This document shows, piece by piece, positions 24,901 to 34,012 of a DNA stretch of 64,000 nucleotides. Numbering within the stretch: position 1 is the first letter of the stretch; each line of letters begins with the position of its first letter. The notes below the pieces were generated by a model that saw only the letters and a list, made by a program, of their open reading frames with translations, did not search any database and was not told the origin of the DNA. The translations under genes were made by a program, and so were the position numbers. The stretch is from the NCBI GenBank assembly GCA_014843695.1, contig CM026387.1, positions 80,965,128 to 81,029,127 on the forward strand. The letters run 5' to 3'. Origin of the DNA: Archivesica marissinica (lineage: Eukaryota; Mollusca; Bivalvia; Venerida; Vesicomyidae).

Positions 24901-27900
24901 TGTCAAATGTACATTATTTCACCCATATTTCTGAAATATGAATCTGCCTGACAGATCTAATGCGTATTTGGTGTCAAGTAGATTGAATAAAATATGGTCA
25001 TTGACATACCTCTTTCAGGAAGAGTTGGAGAACTTTATGTTGTCCATGAGTTAGTTTGGACTCAGCCTCTTGTCTGAGATGTTGTAGAGATATCGGTGTT
25101 CTGTATCGCCACACTCTGGCAATTTCCTGTAGTGATGCAGGGTTCTCTCCGACCGTGTTTGAGTCTGTCTCATATAGCAGGCAGAGTAACGGGTCTGCTC
25201 CTTAAATACATATATATAGCTATATATACCATTAACTTATAACAACATGACATCCATACAAACTTATACTGAAGCATAAAGTCATGCTCATGATGGTCAC
25301 TATGTCTGTGTTCAAATGTATCACATTAGTATCTTAGTGTCAGATGTGACCATTGATTCTCATGCACTCTACAATACTTGTTTGAAATGGATTCATTTTA
25401 AGTTTGTAATACTTGTTTGAAATGGATTCATTTTAATTTTGTAAAACTTGTTTGAAATGGATTCATTTTAATTTTATAAAACTTGTTTGAAATGTATTCA
25501 TTTTAATTTTGTAAAACTTGTTTGAAATGGATTCATTTTAATTTTGTAAAACTTGTTTGAAATGGATTCATTTTAATTTTGTAAAACTTGTTTTTTTATA
25601 TATTCATTTTAATTTTGTAATACTTGTTTGAAATGGATTCATTTTAATTTTGTAAAACTTGTTTGAAATGGATTCATTGTAATTTTGTAATACTTGTTTG
25701 AAATATATTCATTTTAATTTTGTAATACTTGTTTGAAATGGATTCGTTTTAATTTTGCTACATGTGCCAGTTGATTCTCATTCACACTACAATACTGGAC
25801 TTTTGCTACATAATTGCGAGTTTGACCTTCGAGGTACATTTTGTCGCTTGTCACTACAACATTCCACTGCGGACAACGGGTGTATATGTAGTAATACACG
25901 GAGCAAATAATATATACATACATGTACAGTGAGGGTACGTATACTAAAGTTCCAAATGAGATATTTCAAATCTTTGTGCTTGGAATGAGAACTGTTGGGA
26001 TCAATAAATGTGCCATGTAAGCATATGTGAAAATGGAAAATAATACTTATGACCAATTCATTTTATAAAAGGTTCCATATACGGTACTGGAACGAGTCCA
26101 TATATCAATTAATATAGACATGTACAAGCCCGTACATGAATCGTCTAGTATGTGAATCCACCACACATTTAAACACCATTACTTAAACTTTATTTATTTT
26201 ACAACGATTGCGAAGCAAGTTCTATCAACTTATATTAATCACTCTCGTTTGCGCGGATGAAAGCTTATATGTGGTCATTCGTGTGGAGGAAACCGGAGTA
26301 CCCGGATAAAACCCACCTGTCCGATCTGGCGACGACCGTACCATCTCACATACTTCCCAGTTCGAGGATCGAACCTGGGTTGCATTGGTGAGAAGCGAGC
26401 GTGTTAACCACTGTGCTAATCGGAGAGCCAGTGGACATCATTGTAAACATAAATATTGCCTCCAAAGACTGACACAGAAGAATTCAATCACGAGTTTCAT
26501 GACTAAGTATATTGTGGCAATGGAATATGGGAACATAAATCAAACAATGGACATGCAAATTAATATAAAACTTTTCAATTTCTTTGAGCTTACTGGTAGC
26601 TAAATAGCAAAACCAGTATCCACACAGATTTGGTGCTGAATGACCTCATCACAAAATACATAATGCAACACATGACAAGATAAAAGCAATGTGTGAGACT
26701 GGTTTTCAAAACAAGGCTCTACATGATATGGACATACTGCATACATATATATATAAAAGAATGAATGTATAATTATTAAGAAATAATAAGTATCAACCGT
26801 GGTATATCGCAGAATAACCCGAGTTTAGAAGGCCTTCGTGATATATTTCTACGCATAAGAACTTCAAACTCGGGTTATTCTGCGATATACCACGGTTGAT
26901 ACTTATTATTTCGATTCTAACACGACATACTTCTAATAATTTTAAGAATCAAAGGAGTATTTTCTTCAAACGCCGTTGTACTCCGCTGCATTTGGCTTTC
27001 GAAATTTCCTTCCGCGTGACGTTATTTTTTATGGAAAATATCAATCAGGTGTATAAATGAACAAAAGTTGTAGCTGATCAATAATTTTATTTATTTTGTC
27101 AAATAAAACTGTACAGAATAGTAACTGAAACGTTACTTAACAGAACAACAAGACGGACAAGAGATTATCTGATTCTAAAAATAGCTCAATTCCGCGAATT
27201 ACCACGGTAGTATTTTACAAACATCACGTGACTTTCATTCATAAAACTTTACACACATTGTATAAATGGAATAGCCAAAACACGGTGAGCGCGCAGCATA
27301 GTTCAAGGTAGGTATATCGCAGAATAACCCAAGGTAGATTTAACTCTACAAGTATGTATGTTATTAGCTGGGTCGTGTTAGAATAGAAAATAGTTGTTCA
27401 TCTCTGTGTATGCTTGTTACAAATGTGATAAAGTTAATGAACGTACAGCGAGACTATTTGTTCATCTCTGTGTATGCTTGTTACAAATGTGATAAAGTTA
27501 ATGAATGTACAACGAGAATATTGGTTCCTCTCTGTGTATGCTTGTTACAAATGTGATAAAGTTAATGAATGTACAGCGAGAATATTGGTTCCTCTCTGTG
27601 TATGCTTGTTACAAATGTGATAAAGTTAATGAATGTACAGCGAGAATATTGGTTCATCTCTGTGTATGAGTATGTATGAGTGTATTCAGCAACTCAGAAT
27701 TGAAAGCAATACTATGATGATACCATATTAGAATTGCAATTACACAACCTTGTGCTTAAAAACATCATAGCTGGATTTAGGATCTGAAGGCTTACACCAT
27801 TATGGTAAAGACGTTTTAGATATCATATCTTCAATTGCCAAACATGAGAAGTGATACATTTATTTCACCATTAATGTATTTGAGAATATAAATTATGTTT

Positions 27901-28564
27901 ATTTACTTCTGTAATTGTATGAATATATAATGTAGCAATGGGCAATAATATATAATTTAGCAACATGCATGAATATATAATGTAGCAACATGCATGCATA
28001 TATAATGTAGCAATGGGCATGAATATATAATGTAGAAAGGGGCATGAATATATAATGTAGCAATGGGCAAGCATATATAATGTAGCAATGGGCATGCATA
28101 TATAATGTAGCAACTGGCATGCATATATAATGTAGCAACGGGCATGCATATATAATGTAACAATGGGCATGCATATATAATGTAGCAATGGGCATGCATA
28201 TATAATGTAGCAACGGGCATGCATATATAATGTAGCAATGGGCATGCATATATAATGTAGCAACGGGCATGCATATATAATGTAGCAACGGGCATGCATA
28301 TATAATGTAGCAATGGGCATGCATATATAATGTAGCAATGGGCATGCATATATAATGTAGCAACGGGCAATAATATATAATGTAGCAACATGCTTGAATA
28401 TATAATTTAGCAACATGCTTGAATATATAATGTAGCAATCTGACCAGTGATGCATATACAGTCATATTAATAATGTATTACATTATAAACGTTTCTATAT
28501 ATTTACCAAGTCTTTGATCCTGGGCAAGAATTTGGTTATTGTTCTTCAAGATATTGTCTAGGTT
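9827..28564 (-). CDS. RNF213: RNF213-like E3 ubiquitin ligase, C-terminal domain (11 exons, 5' part missing)
   Basis: Eleven minus-strand exons with GT-AG borders join in phase (58+191+130+87+190+229+75+192+99+200+172 = 1,623 bases) into 540 codons plus a stop. The order and motifs agree with the C-terminus of human RNF213 as I remember it: a QDxR motif, GLCxxALxxxL, the ISYE...LxLxNCQY segment, GFLSTxGGDP-like SFLKSTGGQPD, a LWxLLS segment, and a final W-rich helix. RNF213 (mysterin) is a giant cytosolic protein with a dynein-like AAA+ core, a RING and an RZ finger; it ubiquitylates proteins and, in mammals, bacterial lipopolysaccharide, and acts in antimicrobial defence and lipid-droplet biology. 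AAA+, RING and RZ parts are not present here. Almost every intron holds minisatellites or transposons. The gene continues upstream beyond the repeats and gap at 29-33.6 kb. Confidence 0.82.
10137..10330. repeat. 66-bp tandem repeat, 3 copies, ending in a SINE tail
   Basis: GGAGTATGTAGTATG recurs at about 10139, 10205 and 10271. Each unit ends ATGCGACAACCCTGG. The third unit runs straight into the family 2 SINE tail (AATGAGGTATCGAGAG). Confidence 0.8.
10312..10398 (+). mobile_element. SINE family 2, 3' tail fragment
   Basis: GAGGTATCGAGAGTGATTAA through ATTTATATAAACTAA matches the tail of the full copy at 34838-35086. Confidence 0.7.
10905..11142. repeat. RNF213: 35-bp minisatellite copied from the exon C10 edge and its splice donor
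   Basis: About seven units; on the minus strand each reads roughly TTTCAC...ACAACCAATCACAA then GTAAGCAAA. The first unit is the real 3' end of exon C10 with its donor. Downstream units are intronic. At least two keep CACAA|GTAAGC exactly, another has GTGAGC, and two are degenerate. Confidence 0.85.
11125..11324 (-). CDS. RNF213: RNF213-like exon C10
   Basis: Encodes FTFESVLPEFHDELPDELMP, PLREYLKKLSVDKLSQLVDV and LHEFILLVVAVRRNPDDDD. It corresponds to the RNF213 segment ending in LLELHEMIILKL. Donor CACAA|GTAAGC; phase 0 in, 2 out. Its last 20 or so bases and the donor are the template of the 35-bp minisatellite that follows in the intron. Confidence 0.85.
11550..11977. mobile_element. Non-autonomous DNA transposon with GTGAAACCC ends
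   Basis: The left end is CAGTGAAACCCCTC and the right end reads inward as CGGTGAAACCCTCTAAACCG, an imperfect inverted repeat. Internal CTCTAAACCGAAAA motifs repeat. The ends resemble Tc1/mariner-superfamily (pogo-like) MITEs of invertebrates from memory. There is no coding sequence. Confidence 0.5.
12074..12172 (-). CDS. RNF213: RNF213-like exon C9
   Basis: Encodes QICELQHAQSLWLLLSLQKS and DHQHHTE, matching the RNF213 helix with CQLKH...LWQFLS. Donor ACAGAG|GTTTGT. Phase 0 on both sides. Confidence 0.8.
12614..12843 (-). mobile_element. SINE family 1, tail type A
   Basis: Same tail A and body as the copy at 8754. The head lacks about 40 bases between A and B boxes (GACCAGACCTAAACCACTCG on the plus strand) but keeps both ends of the family 1 head. 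Confidence 0.8.
13187..13826. repeat. Palindrome-headed repeat element, copy 1
   Basis: It begins AATAATAAGTATCAACC, which returns inverted about 125 bases later (GGTTGATACTTATTATT). A body follows, bounded by TTCTAACACGAC and its inverse GTCGTGTTAGAA. The same arrangement occurs at 26777-27392, so hairpin and body move or duplicate together. No transposase is present. Confidence 0.65.
13854..14045 (-). CDS. RNF213: RNF213-like exon C8
   Basis: Encodes AVRTQICAELKSLPDVCQSL, then ITISFLKSTGGQPDKTLHEF. The FLSTxGGDP-like motif is a strong RNF213 match. Acceptor GATGTTTCAG, donor CAAAAG|GTAAAT. Phase 0 on both sides. Confidence 0.85.
14074..14412 (-). mobile_element. SINE family 2 relative with internal triplication
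   Basis: The tail side (TTTATGCTACAACGATTGTG) and the GTCCTTCGTGTGG body match the copy at 26180-26440. A 71-bp segment starting ATACTACCGTACCATC is present three times (14201, 14272, 14343). Confidence 0.65.
14582..14656 (-). CDS. RNF213: RNF213-like exon C7
   Basis: A 25-codon exon (IDQMVYRTEFTNAAVFLKLA then DKIPQ) between TTTTCAG and GTAATG. Phase 0 on both sides. Confidence 0.7.
14810..14995 (+). mobile_element. SINE family 2 copy, diverged
   Basis: It contains a B-box-like GAGTTCGAATCACGG. The TTGCCTCTTCTCACTCACCA, CAGGAATGAGG and GTAAGAATTTGTTTCACAAT segments match the copy at 34838-35086. Confidence 0.6.
15648..15876 (-). CDS. RNF213: RNF213-like exon C6
   Basis: Encodes VTSAHLISYEPQHDILPLVL then ANCQYSFEM and ERQLMDRYMFSKSRI. 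The ISYE...L-x-L-x-NCQY and ERQL segments are characteristic of RNF213. The donor TTAATG|GTAACC was chosen because it gives phase 0 for the next exon. A 5-kb intron full of minisatellites separates it from C5. Confidence 0.85.
16110..16850. repeat. 40-bp minisatellite, about 18 copies
   Basis: The unit CACCATATTCTACTATATAC plus ATCTAGAGTAACTACTGATG repeats across the intron between exons C5 and C6, with scattered substitutions and a few units extended by TTGCTG. Confidence 0.9.
17030..19985. repeat. Compound 70-bp / 20-bp minisatellite
   Basis: A 70-bp unit (TATAGTTAAGTATGTGTTCA, TTCAATTTGACCAAGTTTTG, TGTTCTGTATACAAGTGTGT, GCTGTTTATG) repeats through 17.0-19.2 kb. The 20-bp motif TGTTCTGTATACAAGTTTTG inside it has expanded on its own at about 17.5, 17.9, 18.7-19.0 and 19.2-19.98 kb. 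Units of the 20-mer come in three main forms (AAGTTTTG, AAGTTCTG, AAGTGTTG). All frames are open by chance because of the repeat. Confidence 0.92.
20970..21159 (-). CDS. RNF213: RNF213-like exon C5
   Basis: Encodes CPTELGG, then DTTPISMLLPTTKEAGLCSY and ALLDFLLRKQNDFL. The (G)LC-x2-AL-x3-L motif is one of the clearest matches to the RNF213 C-terminal domain. The acceptor is GTGTTTCAG and the donor ACATAG|GTGTGT. Phase 1 in, 2 out. Confidence 0.85.
21342..21752. repeat. GT-rich minisatellite of about 20 bp
   Basis: Irregular units such as GTGTGACATGGGTGTTGTTT and GTGTGATATGGGTGTTGT fill the intron just upstream of exon C5's acceptor side. Mixed with plain GT repeats at the left end. Confidence 0.85.
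22244..22330 (-). CDS. RNF213: RNF213-like exon C4
   Basis: A short exon encoding ETTQLIQDFAEAWDLVRDAL, matching the RNF213 helix with the TWNKLR motif. The donor is TATACT|GTAAGT. Phase 1 in, 1 out. A 27-bp minisatellite starts within a few dozen bases of its acceptor. Confidence 0.8.
22350..22990. repeat. RNF213: 27-bp minisatellite next to exon C4
   Basis: The unit GAGGAGTAATCTTATACCCA + ATACATC recurs about 20 times, well conserved at 22500-22710 and decaying to the right. It starts close to the acceptor of exon C4. Confidence 0.88.
23396..23525 (-). CDS. RNF213: RNF213-like exon C3
   Basis: Encodes EHHLRALRYIPSILRLQRTL then a basic helix (FQKYQRKLDKAEA). This corresponds to the RNF213 segment LVKFLPEILALQRDL. 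The donor is AGAGAG|GTAAGT. Phase 0 in, 1 out. Confidence 0.8.
23700..23860. repeat. Dispersed repeat with GATCAGAC motifs
   Basis: GGGCCAGATCAGACGGCACA, then GATCAGGTTCTATACTGTTT and AGCAAACA resemble a repeat I recall as common in bivalve genomes. This is recall, not a search. Confidence 0.35.
25010..25200 (-). CDS. RNF213: RNF213-like exon C2
   Basis: The exon begins after TATTTAAG and ends GAAAGAG|GTATGT. It encodes ADPLLCLLYE, a Trp-Arg motif (ARVWRYRTPISLQHL) and ends KVLQLFLKE, like the RNF213 segment ending LWHFLQKE. Phase 1 in, 0 out. Confidence 0.8.
25375..25755. repeat. 36-bp minisatellite, about 10 copies
   Basis: ACTTGTTTGAAATGGATTCA + TTTTAATTTTGTAAAA repeats in the intron between exons C1 and C2. 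Confidence 0.9.
26180..26440 (-). mobile_element. SINE related to family 2
   Basis: Minus strand: A box around TAGCACAGTGGTTAACACGC, B box GGTTCGATCC, a body with GTACGGTCGTCGCC, and a tail complementary to TTTATTTTACAACGATTGCG. Confidence 0.7.
26777..27392. repeat. Palindrome-headed repeat element, copy 2
   Basis: Second copy of the element at 13187. The hairpin is better preserved here: GTATCAACCGTGGTATATCG and AGAATAACCCGAG return exactly inverted at 26870-26905. The body is again bounded by TTCTAACACGAC / GTCGTGTTAGAA. Confidence 0.7.
27394..27668. repeat. 64-bp tandem repeat, about 4 copies
   Basis: GTTCATCTCTGTGTATGCTT begins units at 27396, 27460, 27524, 27588 and a partial one at 27652. 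It starts immediately after the palindrome-headed element. Confidence 0.88.
27908..28440. repeat. 25-bp minisatellite near exon C1
   Basis: The unit TGCATATATAATGTAGCAATGGGCA (25 bases; split as TGCATATATAATGTAGC and AATGGGCA) recurs about 21 times and stops some 65 bases from the donor of exon C1. The resulting 25-residue periodic open frames are artefacts. Confidence 0.9.
28507..28564 (-). CDS. RNF213: RNF213-like exon C1
   Basis: The acceptor TTTACAG precedes AACCTAGAC; the donor is GACTTG|GTAAAT. The exon encodes NLDNILKNNNQILAQDQRL plus one base, corresponding to the NNLISQDKR-type segment of RNF213. Phase 0 in, 1 out, fitting the next exon. The exon that should precede it is not found. 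Confidence 0.7.
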
Positions 28565-28670
28565 CTGTAAATATTGAACATACATGTATAAATTAAAGAC
28601 ATCTCACATTGTTCAGTAAGTTCACCTGGCATGTTCCATCATATTTCAATAAATAATGTTATGATAGTAT

Positions 28671-28925
28671 GTTATATTTCCGGTTTTACGCCTGCATCAG
28701 CACCATGTTGGGCTATATCGCCGGCGGGCAGTTCACCTAACAACACCTTTCCTGGGCAGGCTTCAGCGGTTAACCAATACTTGGGTGCACCAACCTCCGT
28801 AAGAAACTGCCAACGTTTTCATATAAATGAGACAATGCCTGAGCGGGGCTCGAACCCGTGACCATCAGTGATGATAGGTTACAGTGGTATACAAGTCAGC
28901 GACCGTAACCACTCGACCACGGAGA
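28671..28925 (-). mobile_element. SINE family 1, tail type A
   Basis: Full tail A, body and head with the B box (plus strand GGGGCTCGAACCCGTGACCA). Its head end continues into the tandem array. Confidence 0.8.
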
Positions 28926-29200
28926 ACCCGTGACCATCAGTGATGATAGGTTACAATGGTATACAAGTCAGCGACCATAACCACTCGACCACGGAGACCC
29001 GTGACCATCAGTGATGATAGGTTACAATGGTATACAAGTCAGCGACCGTAACCACTCGACCACGGAGAACCCGTGACCATCAGTGATGATAGGTTACAGT
29101 GGTATACAAGTCAGCGACCGTAACCACTCGACCATGGAGAACCCGTGACCATCCGTGATGATAGGTTACAATGGTATACAAGTCAGCGACCGTAACCAAA
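28850..29200. repeat. Tandemly amplified SINE head, about 5 units of 70-73 bp
   Basis: ACCCGTGACCATCAGTGATG through CACTCGACCACGGAG repeats after the SINE at 28671. Each unit keeps the A-box region (minus strand TGGTCGAGTGG) while the B box is cut at GGGTTC by the unit junction. Confidence 0.85.
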
Positions 29201-30944
29201 TAAATAATGTATGCACTACTTTTACAACAGATGAAAAAAGTGTTAATAGCATATATCTGTCATAAAAGCTTCTAGACATGCTTAAAGAACTAAACAGAGT
29301 TAGTATACCTATGCTGGATGACTAATAGTAGCCGGGTAATTGGTCTGGAAAGTCATTAGAGGTATGAGATTCCCAAGGCAAATTCCAATTACAAATCGTT
29401 TAGTGAGGTAATGGCGGCAAATCTGGTAGCTATGATGGCAATGTTTGATTGTATATGGAAGTTTTGGTTGTAATTTCACTTTGAGGTCTATTAGAGATAA
29501 CTTGACAGCATTTCATTAAATCATACTGGATATGAAGAAATATGCCATTGATCTACACTATGGTATTCATACATACAACGTGATACATGCCACCTAAGTA
29601 TACTGGTGTTTAATGGCAGTTCTTTAACTGATAGGGTAATATTATTTAAAATGAGACTGACTGTGTGACAACTCTGCCAAGTTTATTGATTTCATAGAGG
29701 GTAAAAAAGGATTCATATTTATACCTTAACTTTCAACATTGTCATACCATCCTATCCTATTTCTGACGGCCCCCAAGAGGGAGATTTAATTTTCCCAAGA
29801 GGGAATTTCCAAGATGTAGATCCCCCCAATGTTTTCTGACGAAAATTATCATTCAAACTACACGTAGTATGTTCATGAGCCAAGACATACGTATGGCTGG
29901 GGACTGGATGCTAAGCATGCCGACATTCAAATTGCATGGAGGGTTGTCAGTTATGCATTGCAATGGTAGAATCAGATTTATGTTGTCACAGATGATCAGT
30001 CCGTGTGAACTATTGGGTTGTCACAGGTAAGATATGCATATTCATGTAACTTGTATGCCTTTTCCTTGTATTTCCACACATTTTGAAACGGATTCCAAGT
30101 GAAATATATTACTATAATTATAATGTGAACAGGTAGATTACGATTGTCGATTCTTAAACTTCATCTTTCTTTACGTGCTGTTCATGTGTCCGAATGCATA
30201 CCTTTCATATCTTTATTACATAATAGACCTGATAGATGATTATAGGTTACAAGTCGGCACAAACCTATACTGTACCAAAGAAATATGTTTTATTTAGAGG
30301 ATTGTTAACGATAAATCCATTTCAACAATAAGAATGATGTTTTAACCCCATATATTACATGAATTTTGATTGCCATTTGCATTTTATAAAACTACATTAA
30401 GTAGTAATTTCGTATTGGTAAACATTCGAATATTTTCATAATGTATAATAATTATTTTGCTAAAATAAAATCGGATAAGGCCCGTAGTTGTTTTTAATGT
30501 GGAAGATGGACAATATTGAAAGGATATGGTGGGGCTGGTGGCCAATTTCGGCCAAGATATAGTTTGTTTTGAAAATTGTAGCAGCCTTGTCAATAAATGT
30601 AGAAACACCGTACATGTGTAAATTGTTGTGTCGGGTAACAGGCTCTTAAAGTGTAAAACATATTGATATAATGGAACTAGTGGAAGTAATGTCTGAAATA
30701 GATGCATCATACCACGTTTTCAGAAAGGCTTAGAAAATGTGCATATATTTGTGACAGGCAAACACACATTCAATGCATATTTCACTAATGATTTTGCAGT
30801 TGTATGTACATCTCATAAACTTTTATGGCTGTTGTTATTTTTATTTTCAGTTTATTTAACGTTGCTACCGGTTTCCCATTTGAGCGACGGGCTGTTGTTA
30901 TCTATGTTGATGGAATTTATTACGCAGCGGAGATGTACATAATC
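29201..30944. other. Stretch without recognised features
   Basis: Upstream of exon C1 on the minus strand. I searched for further RNF213-type exons (RING cysteines, RZ finger) and saw none; no repeat family was recognised. Confidence 0.4.
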
Positions 30945-32622
30945 TACAGATAGAGAGAAGTACACCAGCACACACATATCGAGATGTACAGGTAGGGAGA
31001 AGTATACCAGCACACACATATCGAGATGTACAGGTATCGAGAAGTACACCAGCACACACATATCGAGATGTACAGGTAGAGGTAAGTACACCAGCACACA
31101 CATATCGAGATGTACAGATAGAAAGAAGTACACCAGCACACACATATCGAGATGTACATATAGAAAGAAGTACACCAGCACACACATATCGAGATGTACA
31201 GGTAGTGGTAAGTACACCAGCACACACATATCGAGATGTACAGATAGAAAGAAGTACACCAGCACACACATATCGAGATGTACAGCTAGAAAGAAGTACA
31301 CCAGCACACACATATCGAGATGTACAGGTAGTGATAAGTACACCAGCACACACATATCGAGATGTACAGATAGAAAGAAGTACACCAGCACACACATATC
31401 GAGATGTACAGCTAGAAAGAAGTACACCAGCACACACATATCGAGATGTACAGGTAGAGGTAAGTACACCAGCACACACATATCGAGATGTACAGATAGA
31501 AAGAAGTACACCAGCACACACATATCGAGATGTACAGCTAGAAAGAAGTACACCAGCACACACATATCGAGATGTACAGGTAGTGATAAGTACACCAGCA
31601 CACACATATCGAGATGTACAGATAGAAAGAAGTACACCAGCACACACATATCGAGATGTACAGCTAGAAAGAAGTACACCAGCACACACATATCGAGATG
31701 TACAGGTAGAGGTAAGTACACCAGCACACACATATCGAGATGTACAGGTAGGGATAAGTACACCAGCACACACATATCGAGATGTACAGGTAGAGAGAAG
31801 TACACCAGCACACACATATCGAGATATACAGATAGAGAGAAGTACACCAGCACACACATATCTAGATGTACAGATAGGGATAAGTACACCAGCACACACA
31901 TATCGAGATGTACATATAGAGAGAAGTACACCAACACACACATATCGAGATGTACAGGTAGAGAGAAGTACACCAGCACACACATATCGAGATGTACAGG
32001 TAGGGATAAGTACACCAGCACACACATATCGAGATGTACAGATAGAGAGAAGTACACCAGCACACACATATCGAGATGTACAGGTAGAGATAAGTACACC
32101 AGCACACACATATCGAGATGTACAGGTAGAGAGAAGTACTCCAGCACACACATATCGAGATGTACAGGTAGAGAGAAGTACTCCAGCACACACATATCTA
32201 GATGTACATATAGAGAAGTACACCAGCACACACATATCGAGATGTACAGATAGAGAGAAGTACTCCAACACACATATCGAGATGTACAGATAGAGAGAAG
32301 TACACCAGCACACACATATCGAGATGTACATGTAGAGAGAAGTACACCAGCACACACATATCGAGATGTACAGATAGAGAGAAGTACACCAGCACACACA
32401 TATCGAGATGTACATATAGAGAGAAGTACACCAGCACACACATATCGAGATGTACAGATAGAGAGAAGTACACCAGCACACACATATCGAGATGTACATA
32501 TAGAGAGAAGTACACCAGCACACACATATCGAGATGTACATATAGAGAGAAGTACACCATCACACACATATCGAGATGTACAGGTAGAGAAAAGTACACC
32601 AGCACACACATATCGAGATGTA
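30945..32622. repeat. 42-bp minisatellite with 252-bp higher-order repeat, cut by a gap
   Basis: The unit GTACACCAGCACACACATAT + CGAGATGTACAGATAGAGAGAA is present about 40 times. Because 42 is a multiple of three, frames stay open on both strands (plus: STPAHTYRDVQIER periods). At 31.2-31.7 kb three-unit blocks repeat in pairs, giving a six-unit order. The array runs into the N gap. Confidence 0.92.
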
Positions 32623-33622
32623 NNNNNNNNNNNNNNNNNNNNNNNNNNNNNNNNNNNNNNNNNNNNNNNNNNNNNNNNNNNNNNNNNNNNNNNNNNNNNN
32701 NNNNNNNNNNNNNNNNNNNNNNNNNNNNNNNNNNNNNNNNNNNNNNNNNNNNNNNNNNNNNNNNNNNNNNNNNNNNNNNNNNNNNNNNNNNNNNNNNNNN
32801 NNNNNNNNNNNNNNNNNNNNNNNNNNNNNNNNNNNNNNNNNNNNNNNNNNNNNNNNNNNNNNNNNNNNNNNNNNNNNNNNNNNNNNNNNNNNNNNNNNNN
32901 NNNNNNNNNNNNNNNNNNNNNNNNNNNNNNNNNNNNNNNNNNNNNNNNNNNNNNNNNNNNNNNNNNNNNNNNNNNNNNNNNNNNNNNNNNNNNNNNNNNN
33001 NNNNNNNNNNNNNNNNNNNNNNNNNNNNNNNNNNNNNNNNNNNNNNNNNNNNNNNNNNNNNNNNNNNNNNNNNNNNNNNNNNNNNNNNNNNNNNNNNNNN
33101 NNNNNNNNNNNNNNNNNNNNNNNNNNNNNNNNNNNNNNNNNNNNNNNNNNNNNNNNNNNNNNNNNNNNNNNNNNNNNNNNNNNNNNNNNNNNNNNNNNNN
33201 NNNNNNNNNNNNNNNNNNNNNNNNNNNNNNNNNNNNNNNNNNNNNNNNNNNNNNNNNNNNNNNNNNNNNNNNNNNNNNNNNNNNNNNNNNNNNNNNNNNN
33301 NNNNNNNNNNNNNNNNNNNNNNNNNNNNNNNNNNNNNNNNNNNNNNNNNNNNNNNNNNNNNNNNNNNNNNNNNNNNNNNNNNNNNNNNNNNNNNNNNNNN
33401 NNNNNNNNNNNNNNNNNNNNNNNNNNNNNNNNNNNNNNNNNNNNNNNNNNNNNNNNNNNNNNNNNNNNNNNNNNNNNNNNNNNNNNNNNNNNNNNNNNNN
33501 NNNNNNNNNNNNNNNNNNNNNNNNNNNNNNNNNNNNNNNNNNNNNNNNNNNNNNNNNNNNNNNNNNNNNNNNNNNNNNNNNNNNNNNNNNNNNNNNNNNN
33601 NNNNNNNNNNNNNNNNNNNNNN
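32623..33622. other. Assembly gap, 1,000 N
   Basis: Exactly 1,000 N, so the true length is unknown. The left contig ends inside the 42-bp array and the right contig starts in unrelated sequence. Confidence 0.99.
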
Positions 33623-33799
33623 AAACGCAGCAAAGTAAAGTACGGTTATCCGAATAAGAATGCGTACCACCAACACACGATAAGTCGTTGTAAGTCTTAC
33701 ATATCTCCAGCATAGGTGTGCTGACAGCCCACATTGCGGAAATGGGGTCTTATAAAGGCGGTGTCAGGATTCTGCGCCAGAACCCCCATTGTGTATACT

Positions 33800-34012
33800 A
33801 CTTATAGATGATTTGCATACCACTGTAACGTGTCATCACCGATGGTCACGAGACTCAAGAAGGCCGTGTCTCATTTATATGAAAAGGTTGGCAGTTTCTT
33901 ACGGAGGTTGATGCACCAAGTACTGGGTAACCGCTGGAGCCTGTCCAGCAAAGTAGTTGTTAGGTAAACTGCCCGCCTTCGGCGATATAGCCCAACATGC
34001 TGCAAAACCCAA
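33800..34012 (+). mobile_element. SINE family 1, tail type A, 5' damaged
   Basis: GGCAGTTTCTTACGGAGGTT, CTGGAGCCTGTCCAGCAAAG and CGGCGATATAGCCCAACATG identify body and tail A. The head retains only the part around ACCACTGTAACGTGTCATCA. Confidence 0.75.

Noticed and set aside
27871..28465. Three overlapping minus-strand frames with ATLYMHAHCYIIYACPLLH periods
   Set aside because: 25-bp minisatellite read in three frames.
30852..33734. Minus-strand frame of 960 codons and plus-strand frame of 362 codons
   Set aside because: Produced by the 42-bp array (multiple of three) and by N runs counted as open sequence.
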